Shown: piece by piece, positions 9,921 through 22,421 of the stretch
How positions within the stretch are numbered: position 1 is the stretch's first letter
Layout of the letters: every line of letters begins with the position of its first letter
Origin: Akebia trifoliata
Lineage: Eukaryota; Streptophyta; Magnoliopsida; Ranunculales; Lardizabalaceae
DNA length: 64,000 bases
Reading direction: 5' to 3'
Assembly (NCBI GenBank): GCA_017979445.1
Contig: CM030718.1
Coordinates: 22,253,021 to 22,317,020 of the forward strand
Notes under the pieces: generated by a model
The model's input: the letters and a program-made list of their open reading frames with translations, nothing else
The model's database searches: none
Told to the model about the DNA's origin: nothing
Made by a program: the position numbers and the translations under genes

Positions 9921-11371
9921 AAGTGTTGTATTATAAAATGCTTCTTGTAATCTTAAATTAATTTCATTGGATATTCAAAAAGATATTGTAAGTACAATTA
10001 CAACTTAAACCACAAAGATTTAATGAGCTTGGAGATGCATTATTTGTTATATTGGTTGATGCGTTCCGTGATAAGTCTATTAAAGAACAAATGGTTATCG
10101 TTTTATGTTATGTGGACAAGTGGGAGGTATGTAATTGAGTATATTCTAGGCATTATGTATGTTTAAAAAATCACTATATTATTATTTAAGGAAATAATCA
10201 AAACTCTATTTTCAAATCATGGATTGAGTCCAATGAGATTGCTTGGGCAAGGTTACAATAGAACCAATAATATGCAAAGTGGATTTAATGACCACAAAAC
10301 TCTTATCATGAAAAAGAATGAATCAACATTATATGTTAATTGTTTTACATATAAACTTCAATTGGTACTTATTGTCGGTGTCAAAAATCATATTCAAATT
10401 GTTTTATTTTTTAATATAATTTTTAGCGTGGTGAATATTGTTAGAGCATCATGCAAATGACATGATATTCTTCGAGATTATCATATTTCTACAATTATTG
10501 AAATATTGAAAAATAATGAACTTTCGAGTAGACAAGACCTAAATCAAGAGATTAGTCTCAAACGGTTTAGAGATACACATTAAGGCTCCCATTTTAGTAT
10601 ACTATCCAATTTCATTAGCATACTTTCCTCCATGATTTATGTGTTTGATTTTATCGTAGAAGATGACTCGAACTCATATTAAAGAGCAAAAACATCCATT
10701 TATTTAGATTTGTTGTAACATTTTAATTTTGTATTCAATCTACATTTGATGAAAAATATATTAGGAATCATCAATGAACTATCAAAAGCGTTGTAACAAA
10801 AAGATCAAAACATTGTGAATGTGATGACCTTGATTATCTAAGCAACAATTACAGATAATGAGTGAAATCATTTTCTTGGCGAAGTTTATCTTTTTTTGCA
10901 CCAAACATGATATCATCATTTTTAACATGGACAATAAGTTTTTTACTCTAGATCGACCATCATGTAGAACTAAAGAATTTACAAACTTACGTCATTATCG
11001 TGTCAAATTATTTTACATTATCATAGACATGCAACTATAGGAGCTCAACAACCATTTTATTGAGGTAAATACTAAATTGCTTATTTATATGACATGTCTC
11101 AATCCAACTAGTTTATTATCTACTTTTGATAAAGAAAAATTGTTTCATCTTATTTAATTTAATCTGTCAAAATTTTCAACAATTAATCTAATAATCCTTG
11201 ATAATCAACTTCAGACATACATTCTTGATATATATTCAAACGATGAGTTTTCATAAGTGAAGGGAATAATAGACTTACTCAAAAGATGGTTGAGAAGAAA
11301 AAAATATTTTGTATCCATTGGTTTACTTGCTTATGACACTAATATTAATCTTTACAGTTGTCATTACCATC
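9479..11371 (+). pseudogene. hAT transposase pseudogene (TTF/DUF4371 type), 5' part
   Basis: Broken frames preserve the order of a plant hAT transposase with a TTF-type zinc finger. A tandemly duplicated N-proximal piece (CVRFFLQQGLVF-like) lies at 9479-9920, then LGDALFVILVDAFRD (10030-10075) and QMVIVLCYVDKWE. Next come GQGYNRTNNMQSGFND (10250-10290) and CFTYKLQLVLIVGVKNHI (10340-10400), then DTH.GSH (about 10570) and RHYRVKLFYIIIDMQLQELN (10990-11055). Many stops and frameshifts exclude activity. The gene is cut at 11371 by the gypsy element and resumes at 30243. In a working member this protein binds the terminal repeats and cuts DNA with an RNase H-like fold. Confidence 0.82.
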
Positions 11372-13109
11372 TGAAAGCGCCCTCAATCCGCGGGGTGCGC
11401 GGATCCGCTTTTGACGCTTGAGGTTTGGGAGTCGCCACCTAGTTGTTATGGTCTAGGAACCAAACTGACTCTAACATGGATAAAAAGAACTAATCTACAA
11501 TAAAAAATCTGAATTCGGGGATCAAGTTACGGGGTTGGAAGGTGTTAGGCACCAACCCAGCCCGGTCAAAGCCGGTCTCTACTAACTTCCCAAGTAAATT
11601 ACATTGCTAAAACCTAGATAAAAATAAATAAAAATAAAAATTTACCTTTCCAATAGCAAGGACTTTGATCCCTCAGATCTGACAAAAATAGCTCCTTGTA
11701 CCGTGCTCCCTTGCTTCGTTCTGTCTCCGGATTTGACTTCGGATCTCCTAGATCAAGGTATCTCCTTGTTTCTGAATCTGAACTCTTCAAGTTTGTTGCG
11801 GATTTGGGGGTGTTTTTGGAGGGCTTTTAGGTGTTTTCTAGACTAAAATTGAAGGGGGGATGTTAGGTAAGGAGTTGGGACTCCAAAACTAGGGTTTATG
11901 GGGGGCTATGGGAGCTTCTAGACCTACTTTTCTTAGGGTTTATAATTTGATACGAAAATAGGGTGTGAACACCTCTATTTATAGATGTTTTTAGGGGTGG
12001 ATTTGGATAGAGTTAGTGTTTAATTAGAGATCTTTTAATTAGAGTTGTGTTTTAGTTTGACTTGTTTTAGGTAGAATTGTGTTTTAATTAGAATTGTTTT
12101 AGGTAGAATTGTTTTTAAGTTAGAACTCTATTAGATAGAGTTATTAATCAATTATAATTCTATTATGACTTTTGGTCTTATTTGATTGACTTTTAATGTT
12201 TTGACTTTAGTCTTAATTGATTGACTTTTAATATCTTGACTTTAGTCTTGCTTAATTGACTTTAATTTTGACTTCAGTCTCACTTGATTGACTTTAATAC
12301 CTTGACTTCAGTCTTGCTTGATTTACTTTTAATTTTTGGAGAACCCTCCTCTAAAATATCTTTAATTCTTTGGACCCCCAAATGGAGGGGTCCTTAAAGA
12401 AATATCCCACGAACCCTCAACAATTTTACCTGAGAGCCCGATTGATCGATTTTTTAGGTTCAAAATTTTAAATTAATTTCATTAATGTTTTAATTTAATT
12501 ATTTAATATTTTATTTATTAATTTCGAATTTTTAATTATGAAAATTGTGAAATTACCGTTTTGCCCCCGGAGAGGACTTTTCACGTTTTAAGTCGGTTTT
12601 TTTTGTTCTAGGATGTTTTAGAATCGATTTTTCGTAAGGAATTCAATGGAAATGTTAGTTTGTGTCATTTATGAAAATTTTATGTGAAATGATTGTGAAC
12701 TTTATGAGGGGCATTTTCGTAATTTTGTCGAAATTCTGGAAAATTGGTGAAATGATTTATTTGGTTCCGATTTGTTATTTTATGTGTTCGAGAGAGTTTT
12801 CCTAAGCGTAACGTAGGCTCTAGGTTGTTTTGAGGTTAGGGATATTTTGGTAATTTGGTAATTTTTAGTGATTTTTATCGTGAAGTTTCTTTCTGGTCTG
12901 CAAGATGATGATTTCTATGTTTCTGGGGTCGTATTTTCCTAGCGTAGCGTAGTTTTCTAAGGTTTTGTCAGTTCGAGATACCTCATCCGGATTTCTGAAA
13001 CATATCTGGTAACAAAATAAAGCATTGGAATACACATCCATCATTGGGAATCATTGCATCGGGTTGACGAGTTGATTAATCAGGCGGATGCGAAAATGGG
13101 GTGTCTACA
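11372..13109 (-). repeat. 3' LTR of the Tat/Ogre element
   Basis: It runs (minus strand) from TGTAGACACCCCATTTTCGC to GGGCGCTTTCA. It contains a TATA-like CTATAAATAGAGGTG (complement of about 11971-11985) and blocks of TTGACTTTAGTCTTG-like short repeats (12160-12330). It is very similar to 28504-30242, differing by scattered substitutions and small indels. Confidence 0.93.
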
Positions 13110-13125
13110 GATGCCCCTCTTTGGC
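13110..13125 (-). other. Polypurine tract of the Tat/Ogre element
   Basis: Directly before the 3' LTR on the minus strand lies CCAAAGAGGGGCATC, a purine-rich run of the kind used to prime plus-strand DNA synthesis. Confidence 0.65.
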
Positions 13126-13477
13126 AGAGGGTTGAAGCAAACTAGATAGCAAATCTATTTTGGTAGATAGTGCGATATCTGAATGCCAAAGCTAGTGACA
13201 GTTCATTTTGCAGCCTGATTTAGCAATTCGTCAGGGTGTTCGGATCCTTGAGGGTAAGGCTCTCCCCGAATCAAAAGGTTGTCAGGTCCTTGAGCGCAAA
13301 CTCTCACTGACGGCGTCAGATCCTTGAATTTTAAAGAATTCTCCCTGACTAAAAAGTGCAAATGTGCAAGTGTGTGCACTGTGTGAAACTGAGTAAAACC
13401 TGAGCATAAATTGAGCATAGTCTGAGCATAAACTGAGCATAATTTGAATATAAACTGAGCAAAATTTGAATATAATC

Positions 13478-14112
13478 TGAGCATAAACTGAGCATAGTTC
13501 CGAGAAAAACCTCGGCGGTATCTGAGCATAATTCCGAGAAAACCCTCGGCGGTAACTGAGCATAGTTCCGAGAAAACCCTCGGCGGTATCTGAGCATAAC
13601 TGAGCATAATTCTGAGAAAACCCTCGGCGGTATCTGAGCATAGTTCCGAGAAAACCCTCGGCGGCATCTGAGCATAGTTTCGAGAAAACCCTCAGCGGTA
13701 TCTGAGCATAATTCCGAGAAAACCCTCGGCGGCATCTGAGCATAATTCCGAGAAAACCCTCGGCGGCATCTGAGCATAGTTCCGAGAAAACCCTCGGCGG
13801 TATCTGAGCATAGTTCCGAGAAAACTCTCGGCGGTACCTGAGCATAGTTCCGGGAAAATCCTCGGCGGTAACTGAGCATAGTTCCTAGAAAATCCCTCGG
13901 CGGTAACTGAGCATAGTTCCGAGAAAATCCTCAACGGTAACTGAGCATAGTTCCGAGAAAACCCTCGGCGGTATCTGAGCATAGTTCGAGAAAACCCTCG
14001 GCGGTAACTGAGCATAATTCCAGAGAAAACCCTCGGCGGTAACTGAGCATAGTTCCGAGAAAACCCTCGGCGGCAACTGAGCATGTTCCGAGAAACCCTC
14101 GCGGTATCCGAG
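13478..14112. repeat. 34-bp tandem array near the 3' end of the Tat/Ogre element
   Basis: About 18-19 units of TGAGCATAGTTCCGAGAAAA followed by CCCTCGGCGGTATC. Degenerate monomers (TGAGCATAA) extend left to about 13390. Each unit contains the inverted pair CCGAG/CTCGG around AAAACC, a possible small stem-loop. A unit of 34 bp shifts the frame by one per repeat, so every minus-strand frame shows the same RRGFSRNYAQ-like motif cycling. These long frames are by-products and are not annotated as proteins. Tandem arrays between pol and the 3' LTR are common in Tat-lineage elements. Confidence 0.9.
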
Positions 14113-15523
14113 AACGAATAAATCTGGAAGATAATGAATCTGGAAGAGAAATGATCGATTCCAAGAATGATTGGATCTGAAAAAGAATCTGGAGAACGAA
14201 AGAATGTCATATCTCCTATGTGAGATCAAAATGCTTTTGTTTGAACCTCAAGGATGTATCAAAAAGTTTTATGAATTTAAAACATGAGTTTTTATTTCTT
14301 TTGAACCTCAAAAGTTTTTCGAAAAAACTGTTATCAAGAGGGTAACCTTAGTTTGGGGTTCCTATTATTTTTTTAGGATTAACATTGCTCGAAGACAAAA
14401 TGCCCCTAGTTTGACAATGTACGTGGCATTAAGATAATTGAACACATCGTGCAAAAATTAAAAAAAAACCCCTAGTATAAGGGGGAAAAGTTACATTAAA
14501 GAAGAAAGAAAATGCCCCTTGTATGAAGGTTTGAAATAATTGATTACCACAAGCGCAATAAAGACTCAACTTTTAATTTTGATTAATTTTATTGAAGGTT
14601 TTGAGTCAGGCTCAAGAGTACAAATTATTTCCTTTCGAGATTCATCATAGAATTCACCCTTATCTCCCTTGGTTCACTTGGGGGAGTAAACATTTTCAGA
14701 TCGATTGTAGACAAGATACTTGTGGCTTCTGAGTCTATGCCTGGTTTAAGCTAAGTATTGAACTTGGTTATTCGGACTTCTGATGTTTCAGCTCGAACCG
14801 CTCTTAGCTTGGGATTTTCTTCTATTTTTCTTTGTTGCTCTAACTTTTGCCTAGATCGCCTTTTCAGGTTTTCGATCTAGCAGCGCTTTTTTTTCTTGCT
14901 TGACTCTGATTGTTGCCAAAGTTGTCCTTTCAGATTTTCAACCTTGCGAGCTTGCCTTAATTTTTGCCTAAGTCGCCCTTTTTTGGGTTTTCAACTTAGC
15001 AGGCTTCATCATTTTTTATCTTTCCTTCTTCTCTAAACTTCTAGAGTTACTGTCTGATCATGCTTTGCCACCTTCCTTGACTTTTCACACGGTACTTAGG
15101 AGGACTTTTATGGGTAAGCTTAGGACTGGGTATAAAAAGAAAGGGATTTTGAGGCTCAAAAACCCAAATGCCCCTTGTGTGGCATTTCTCTTTTCAATTA
15201 TTTTCTTTTTCCTAAATTTTCTTTCCCCTTTTTGATTTTTTTTTCTTTTGAATTTTTTCTTAATTTTTTATTGTGTGGGGAATAGATTTTTTTTTATTGA
15301 TGTGGTCGGGCCTGAAGTAACTTCTCAGGTTGCCTACGTACCCCAGAATTTTGGGATCAGACCAAAACGTAGTTCGAATTTTCCCTCCCCTAGGTTAGGT
15401 GATCGGGCTAGAAATACAAGGCACAATATATATATATTTTTTTTTTGAAAAGGCTGCAAAGGGCTGAGAAAGGAGATAATGAACTGGGTAGCAAGGAAAT
15501 TGATTCGGCCAAAGATGGCCTCC
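14113..15523 (-). other. 3' non-coding region between integrase and the tandem array
   Basis: About 1.4 kb without a convincing frame. Pyrimidine-rich tracts on the plus strand (for example 15180-15260) and loosely repeated TTTTGCC.AA.TCGCC-type pieces (14840-15000) are seen. Long untranslated 3' regions are usual in this lineage. Confidence 0.5.
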
Positions 15524-16773
15524 TTAAATGTAGTACCGTTTGATTTGGTCAAGGTTGGTTGGTTCTGGTAACTCGATTCCATCATGATCTTGAAGTCTGA
15601 CAGCTTTTCCTGGTAATATTTCTTTGACGATGAACGGACCTCCCCAATTTGGTTTGAACTTCCCCCTGGGATCAAAAATAGGTGCCCTGTTCTCTTTGAG
15701 TACTAAATCCCCGACTTGTAAGTGACGGGCCTTGATTTTCTTGTCAAACGCACGGGCGACTCTTCTTTGATAAGCTTGCACGTGGTACAATGCTCTTAGT
15801 CGTTTTTTTTCTTCTTCGATCAAATTCATTCTTCATACCGTTGGCGAACCCAATCTGCTTCTGACAACTGACTTTCTAACAAAATCCTGAGAGATGGAAT
15901 CTCCATTTCAACTGGCAAGACTGCTTCCATGCCATACACTAAGGAGTAGGGAGTAGCTCCGGTGGAGGATCGAATTGGGGTTCGATATGCCCATAATGCA
16001 AATGGCAGTTTTTCTGACCAATCTCGATGTGATTGACACATTTTTCTAAGGATAGTCTTAATATTCTTATTAGCTGCTTTGACTGCTCCATTAGTCTGAG
16101 GTCGGTAAGGAGATGATTTATGGTGTGAGATTTTGAACTTTGAACATAATTTGATAACCTCAACTTTGAAGTGCGACCCGTTATCAGAGATCAGCTCCGA
16201 AGGTACCTCGTATCGACTGATGATGTTCGTTTGAATAAACTTTGCAACTCGAGACGCAGTGAGGACAGCATAAGAGGCAGCTTCAACCCATTTGGTAAAA
16301 TAATCGATGGCAACCAGGATGTATTCGTGCCCGTTTGATGCCTTAGGCGATATTTTACCAATAATGTCAATTCCCCAGACTGAGAATGGCCATGGTGAAG
16401 TCAGACCCACTAATTGAGATGGCGGCACATGTATCAAGTTCGCATGTATTTGGCACTTATGACAGGTTTTGACCATGTGATGACAATCTGTTTCCATCGT
16501 GGGCCAATAGTATCCTTGTCTCATAATCTTCTTAGCTAACATTTTCCCACTCATATGAGGGCCACATTCTCCTGAATGTAGTTCAATCATTATCTGTTCA
16601 GCTTGATCTTCATCAACACACGACAAGTGAATCCCATCATAAGACTTTTGTATAAGCTTCCTGCGCACAGGATAAATTGAGACGCTAATCTTAGTAGGGT
16701 CTGTCGTTCTTTCCTCGATGCTTCTTCCGGGAATTCTTGTTTTTCCAACACTTTCTTTATGTCTGTGTACCAT
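15524..16773 (-). pseudogene. Integrase of the Tat/Ogre element
   Basis: The minus-strand frame 15826-16773 (315 codons) has the HHCC zinc-binding part (HSGECGPHMSGK, then CHKCQ), the catalytic core (IDIIGKISP, DYFTKWVEA, DNGSHF) and the typical HHKSSPYRPQTNG, with the catalytic E position occupied by A in GAVKAANKN. The C-terminal GPY/F-like part (KPNWGGPFIVKEILPGKAV) continues in another frame at 15524-15829, joined by a small frameshift near 15827. It would insert element cDNA into host DNA. The frameshift and the apparent loss of the glutamate argue against activity. Confidence 0.88.
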
Positions 16774-17494
16774 GGCTTTCCATCGGGTAGTCGAGTAGCA
16801 ATGTTGATCTGATGGCAGTACGCGGGTTTATTTTTGACTTCAACAGTGATCGGTCTCAATTCCATGCCAGGGGGCAAATGGATCATTGAAGATAAAGTTG
16901 CTAAGGAGTCAGCAAATTTGTTATCCTCCCTTGACAAGTGCTGGAATAGGATAGCTTTAAACTTACTGACTAAGTTTAGCAAATACTCATGATAGGGTTT
17001 CAACTTTTCATCCCTAGTCTTCCATTCTTCCAATGACTGATGTATGACCAAAGCTGAATCCCCCCGAAAACTTCAATTTCTGTAATACCTAAGTTCAAAG
17101 CAGCTTCGAGCCCTGCGATGCACGCCTCATATTCAGCCGTGTTATTAGTGTTCGAAAAGGCTAACTTAATAGCGATAGGAAAATGGCACCCTTCTGGAGA
17201 TAACAAGACTGCCCCTATTCCATACCCATTTTGATTGGCCGCTCCATCAAAGTATAACTGCCATGTTTGGTTCTGCGGTTCTTCTTTAACGTGCAAGATG
17301 TTCTCATCTGGGAATTGATCGACAGGCCTTATTCCTTCTACTACAGGGTGATCTGCCAAGTATTCTGCTACAGCTCTCCCCTTGATGGATTTCTGTGTAA
17401 CATGCGTGATGTCAAACTCTGATAGCAACAGTAACCATCGTGCGGTTCTCCCTGTCAATGCCGGTTTCTCAAAAAGATACTTGAGAGGATCCAT
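16590..17494 (-). pseudogene. Second (archaeal-type) RNase H and linker of the Tat/Ogre element
   Basis: Frame 17000-17494 reads WQLYFDGAANQNGYGIGAVL and NNTAEYEACIAGLEAAL, the additional RNase H typical of Tat elements (D, E and further D positions visible). The frame shifts near 17045, and the remainder (SLEEWKTRDEKLKPYHEYLL and LSREDNKFADSLATLSSM) follows at 16590-17051. It degrades RNA in RNA/DNA hybrids, in addition to the RT-linked RNase H. Confidence 0.88.
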
Positions 17495-18518
17495 CCGATA
17501 ATAGGATAATTGAATGAGACAGCATATAATGCCGGAGTCTCTGAGTAGCCCATACCAATGCTAAGCAAGTTTTCTCCAAGGATGAATACTTTCGTTCATA
17601 CTCTAACATCTTCTTACTGATATAGTAGATGGCCCTTTCTTTGCGAGTATCTTTGTCATACTGTGCAAGCATGCATCCCATAGCTTCTTCTGTGACTGAC
17701 AGATAAAGAAGAAGTGGTTCACCCGGTGTAGGTGGAACCAAAATAGGTGGATTTAAGAGATACTCCTTGACTTGGTCGAAAGCCTTTTGACATTGCTCAT
17801 TCCAAACTGTTGGTTCATTCTTCTTAAGAAGCTTGAAAATAGGTTCGCAGACGTTGGTGAGTTGAGCGATGAACCTGCTAACATACTGGATTCTGCCCAG
17901 AAAACCTCGAATCTGTTTTTCAGTCTCGGGAGGCGGCATCTCTTGGATAGCTTTAATCTTTACAGGGTCTACTTCGATTCCTCTCTGACTGACTACAAAT
18001 CCCAACAGCTTTCCAGAAGTTACTCCGAATACACATTTCTGTGGGTTGAGGCGGAGTTGGTACTTTTGAATCCTTGTGAGAAATTTTTCTAACGCAGTAA
18101 CATGCCCTAGTCGTTCTTTGGATTTGACTATCATATCATCTACATAGACTTCGACCTCTTTGTGTATCATGTCATGTAGTAAAGTCGTGGCTGCTCTTTG
18201 ATAGGTAGCTCCAGCGTTCTTCAAACCAAAAGGCATGACCTTGTAGCAGAAGGTCCCCCACTGTGTGATGAACGACGTCTTTTGCATATCTCGAGGATCC
18301 ATCTTTATCTGATTGTACCCTGAAAATCCATCCATGAAGGACAACAACGCGTGTCCTGCTGTACTGTCTACTAGAACATCTATGTGTGGTAAAGGGAAAC
18401 TATCCTTTGGGCTTGCTTTGTTTAAGTCTCTAAAATCCACACACATTCTAACTTTTCCATCCTTTTTCGGCACCGGGACGACATTGGCAATCCACTCAGG
18501 GTATTCTACTACTTCCAA
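17469..18518 (-). pseudogene. Reverse transcriptase and RNase H of the Tat/Ogre element
   Basis: A 349-codon open frame. RT motifs in order: WIANVVPVPKKDGKVRMCVD, RDLNKASPKD.FPLPHID, FMDGFSGYNQI, MPFGLKNAGATYQR, the catalytic YVDDMIVKS, then LGFVVSQRGIEVDP. The linked RNase H follows (PLLLYLSVTEEAMGCMLAQ, AIYYISKKM). This is the best preserved part of the element. It would copy element RNA into DNA. It starts at an internal Met: the true frame continues from the upstream polyprotein after a frameshift near 18520-18600. Confidence 0.92.
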
Positions 18519-18608
18519 AATCCAGCGTTAATCTTTGTAACTTCTTCTTTGATTTTCAAAGCCCATTCCGGCTTCATACGTCGAAGTTTCTGTTTGATTG
18601 GTCGAGCA

Positions 18609-20654
18609 TCAGGATAACGGAATCCGATGTTGGACAATATCTGTGCTTACCCCCGGCATATCCTCGTAAGACCACGCGAATACGTCTCTGAACTTTCTGA
18701 GTAAATCTACTATCCCTTTGCGTTCATCAGGAGATAAAGTGACCCCTATACGAATTTCTTGAGGACTTTCTTTTGTTCCGAGGTTGATAACCTCTACTTC
18801 CTCTATTAGAGGTTGAGCTTGACGTTCCTCTTCTTGTTTAAGTAATTTGATTATTTCAGGGGGAGGTTCTTCGTCAGAAGACTCTCCCTCCGAAGCCAAA
18901 TTATTAGTTGAATTATTATTGCGCTCGGGGTAATCAAAAATTTCTTTCATTTCATTGAAAAGAGATGGGGTAACAGGACTCATTGCAGACTTGACAGACT
19001 CACTCGACTCAGCAGGAAAAACAGACTCCCTAGAAATAACAGACTCAGCAGAAACAACTAACTTACTCGACTCAACAGAAATAAATGACTCAACTGGCAT
19101 GTCAGACTGAACAGGACTAATGGGACCGACAGACCCAGCCTTGACATGCAACACAGGACTGATTACATGATAATTTGATAGAGACCCAACAGCGGGTTTG
19201 ATTACAGACTGAGGATTTGGGATTCCTTTCCCAACTGATAACACTAAGATACCATGATCTTCAATGAATAGCTGATCTATGTTGAGGGAGTCTAGATCGA
19301 GCTGCCAGTCTTCAACTTTCTTCTCCTTAACTTCTATGCTTGCTTCCTTTTCGGGCCATTCCATGCCAAAAAAGATTTCAAACCCCGGCAGACGAGTACC
19401 TGTGATGTGATCAATAATGGCTCTGGGAACCCACAGTAGCGGAAGTCTTCTCCTTCTTTCACGAAATAACCATTGAGGGTCTTTCGATAGGGCTTCATTT
19501 TAATGAGATCTGTGGTACGCCTTTGCCTTTTAGCAATGGCCTTATCCCGTTTTGTCTTCCAATATTGGGCCCAATCTTCCTTAGTAGGCTTATATCCTAG
19601 TCCGAATGTGCCGATGGCCTCTTTAATTAATGGTGCCTCTTTAATACCTTGCTGTTTGCGACCTAAGCCCATACCAGGGAAGAATCTCATTTTCTTGAAT
19701 ATATTGGCCATGCAACAATTATAGGTATTTTCCATTGGAAAATACTCTTCATGGCTTGATCCCATTGGACTGAGCATATCTTTTCAAATTCGAACCCACT
19801 GAGCTCTACTCCCTGTTGTTCTGGTTGAATCTCAAGCAACGGCTTATCCTTAGCCTCAGTATTATTTATGATCCCTACAATTTCAGCATCTCCATGAAGA
19901 GTAATTACCAGCCCATCCTTGATAAATTTGACCTTCTGATGTAGCGTAGAAGGGATGGCTTTAATCTGGTGTAACCATGGTCTCCCTAACAGTAGATTGA
20001 AAGAGGACTGGATATCAATAACCTGAAATTCCACAGGAAATTCAGCTATGCCTGTGGACAGCCGAAGGTGCAAAATTCCCAGTACATCTCTCTTGGTGTT
20101 TCATAAGCTCTAACACCTTGATTAGTAGGTTTGAGATCTTCAGCCTTAAATCCGAGACAAGTAGCCGTTTTCAGCGGGCAAACGTTCAGTGCACTCCCGT
20201 TATCAATCAAAACTAAAGGTACCCTCATTCCGTTACAGTCAACTGTAATGTGCAACGGCTTAGTATGGCTTGCCCCTTCTTTTGGGAGATCCGAGTCCGA
20301 GAAGGATAGAATATTCTCCACGTAAGTTGCCCCTACTATACTGGCTAGCTGATCTGGAGAAGTTTCAAGGGAGACTTGGGCTGTGTTTAGTGCTTTGAGA
20401 ACAGCCTCCCTATGAGCAGTGGAAGCCATGAGTAAACCCCATACTGAGATATTGGCCCCTGATTTTTTCAACTGTTTGATCACGGAGTTATCCTCTTCGA
20501 TGCTTTCCTTGGTGGGATCATCTCCTTCTTTTCTTGCCAGGGCTGCAGGATTATCAACACAGAGTTCTTGTGGCTTAAAAACTCTTCCACCTCGAGTCAT
20601 ATGTCTAACTTCATCACAGAAAAGGGAGAAGGGCTCATCTTCTTCAGTCAACAC
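18609..20654 (-). pseudogene. Protease and protease-RT linker of the Tat/Ogre element
   Basis: This region is spread over overlapping frames (20046-20654, 19687-20073, 19334-19777, 18609-19364). The protease motif is VPLVLIDNGSALNVCPLKTA in the first, with DNGS in place of the usual D(S/T)G, as is common in Tat elements. The second carries FNLLLGRPWLHQIKAIPSTL, the second half of the protease fold. The third has a G-patch-like GMGLGRKQQGIKEA. The last is an acidic linker with ESV/SES repeats ending in YEDMPGVSTDIVQHRIPL, which normally precedes RT. Several frameshifts break the polyprotein. Confidence 0.85.
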
Positions 20655-22294
20655 GTATGGATCTTCGTCTGTTAAAGGTATCAGGGTTTTTCAGATTCAT
20701 TTGGGCCAACAGGTAACTAGTGAACGCGGGACTATCGTAACGAGGTGGGGATAAACAATAGGTATCATCCGAGGTTAAATCGAATGGTTCATAGTTTGTG
20801 GTAAAAACCTCATCAGTGAAGGCTATCCCGACAAGGGGGTAACTGGGCGGTTTAACTTGGATTGGATGGATGAGAGAAACAGGGTCGAATGGTAATGGGG
20901 TGTGAGAAACCATATTCAGGGTTGGTGGAGGTTGATAAGCAGGTAGTGGATTTGTGGTGACATTTGGTGGGCTAGGGATGGTGACCTTTTTGTTGTCAAT
21001 AAGGTTTTGAATGGCATGGCGCAAGGTGATACAACGATCCGTGTGATGGCCAGGATTTTGATGGAACTCGCAGAACACGTTAGCATTGTGTCCAGCTGGC
21101 AAGGGATTAGGTAAAGGTCGGGGTTGGATAGGGGTAAGAAGCCCTTTTTTCATCAATTTGTGAAGCGCTACAGTGAGACTCATCCCTAGATTGGTGAACT
21201 GACGCGGAGTCCGAGGTTGACTTGGGTGAGCTTGGTTATTAGTCCGGGCTGGGGGTTGAGCTGGGGTAACTGAGGTATTGGCGATGTAAGTATGGTTGAT
21301 GTTGGGTTTGGGAACATATGGTTTCTTAGGCCTGTTATCTGAGGGGTTAGAAAGGATCCCAGAGGCAAATGCATCCTCAAGTTGGCTCCCGGCTTGCAAC
21401 AAGGATTCAAAGGTAGGGAGGTATTGGGCCACTAGGTGTTGAGCATATCCTTGGAGAGGTTCTTTAGGATAATTGCTACTTGTTCCTTCTCCGAAGGTCT
21501 ATCCCACATTTGAGAAGCCTTGGCCCTCCAGCGACCAATGAAATCAGTGAATGTCTCCCCATTTTTCTGTTTAGTTGCTTCCAAATCCCTTTTTGAAGTC
21601 TCAATCTCGGTACTGTACTTATACTGATGTCAAAAGGCCTTTGACATGTTTTCCCATGTACCCACAGTAACTGGATCTTGAGACATTAACCAACGTAGTG
21701 CTGATCCCGATAGAGTTCTTTGGAACAATAATGTCATTTGTTCGTCGCTGAGCCCCATAGTGCGCATGTTGGTAACGTACACCTTAAGATGTGTTTTTGC
21801 ACACCCTGTCCCACTGAACTTGTCCATTTCAGGCATCACAAACTTTTCTGGCAAATGGATCCTAGGGATGCGATTCAAAGCTTCAATGCCTGCTGCGATT
21901 TCATCAATACCCTTTATACTCTTCATTGCTGACTCCAATTGAGACATTCTATTAGATAACGCCGGATTCTCATCAACATACTCTTCTTCTCTCCGTCGAG
22001 CTCGAAGACTTCACGTGGACGTTTCTCTTCAACCTTTTTTCCCTTTGGGTCATCTAAGGGAATTCCCGTTGATTCCGAGGTCTGTTCTAACATTTCCACT
22101 TTGCCTTTTATATTGCTGATATCATTGGCAAAGGCTGCCAAGATCTTACGGATCTCTGTGAGCTCAGATTCTGAAGCCATCTCTGCTTGTTGACTTGGTA
22201 CTGTGGTTCTTTCTAACCGACTGGACTTACGACTCCAACTAGGAGGTGGACGCTTGAGTTTGGGCGCAATGATAATCCTATATGACCCCATCAA
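20644..22294 (-). pseudogene. Gag of the Tat/Ogre element
   Basis: Three frames cover it. Frame 21923-22294 is the N-terminal, partly coiled-coil region. Frame 21630-21947 is the gag core, with FSGTGCAKTHLKVYVTNMRT and LSGSALRWLM. Frame 20644-21432 is the C-terminal part, proline-rich, with a zinc-finger-like CEFHQNPGHHTDRC. The stretch at 21433-21629 is in another frame. Gag packages element RNA. Frameshifts disable it here. Confidence 0.85.
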
Positions 22295-22421
22295 AGGTAG
22301 ATTTAGTCAATTTCGGTATTACCCCTTGATAATATTTTTAAGAATCATTTTATTGAGGTTTGTGCACCAATCCATTAATTAATCCATTCACACAATGAGT
22401 ACTTGAAAAGAAAATAAATAT

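Noticed and set aside
13478..14112. Possible CRISPR-like array
   Set aside because: Repeats are directly adjacent with no unique spacers, and the context is a plant LTR retrotransposon.
13203..14229. Several overlapping 100-190 codon frames with repeated RRGFSRNYAQ-like motifs
   Set aside because: A 34-bp tandem repeat in three frames gives these automatically. They start and stop in the array and have no conserved domain.
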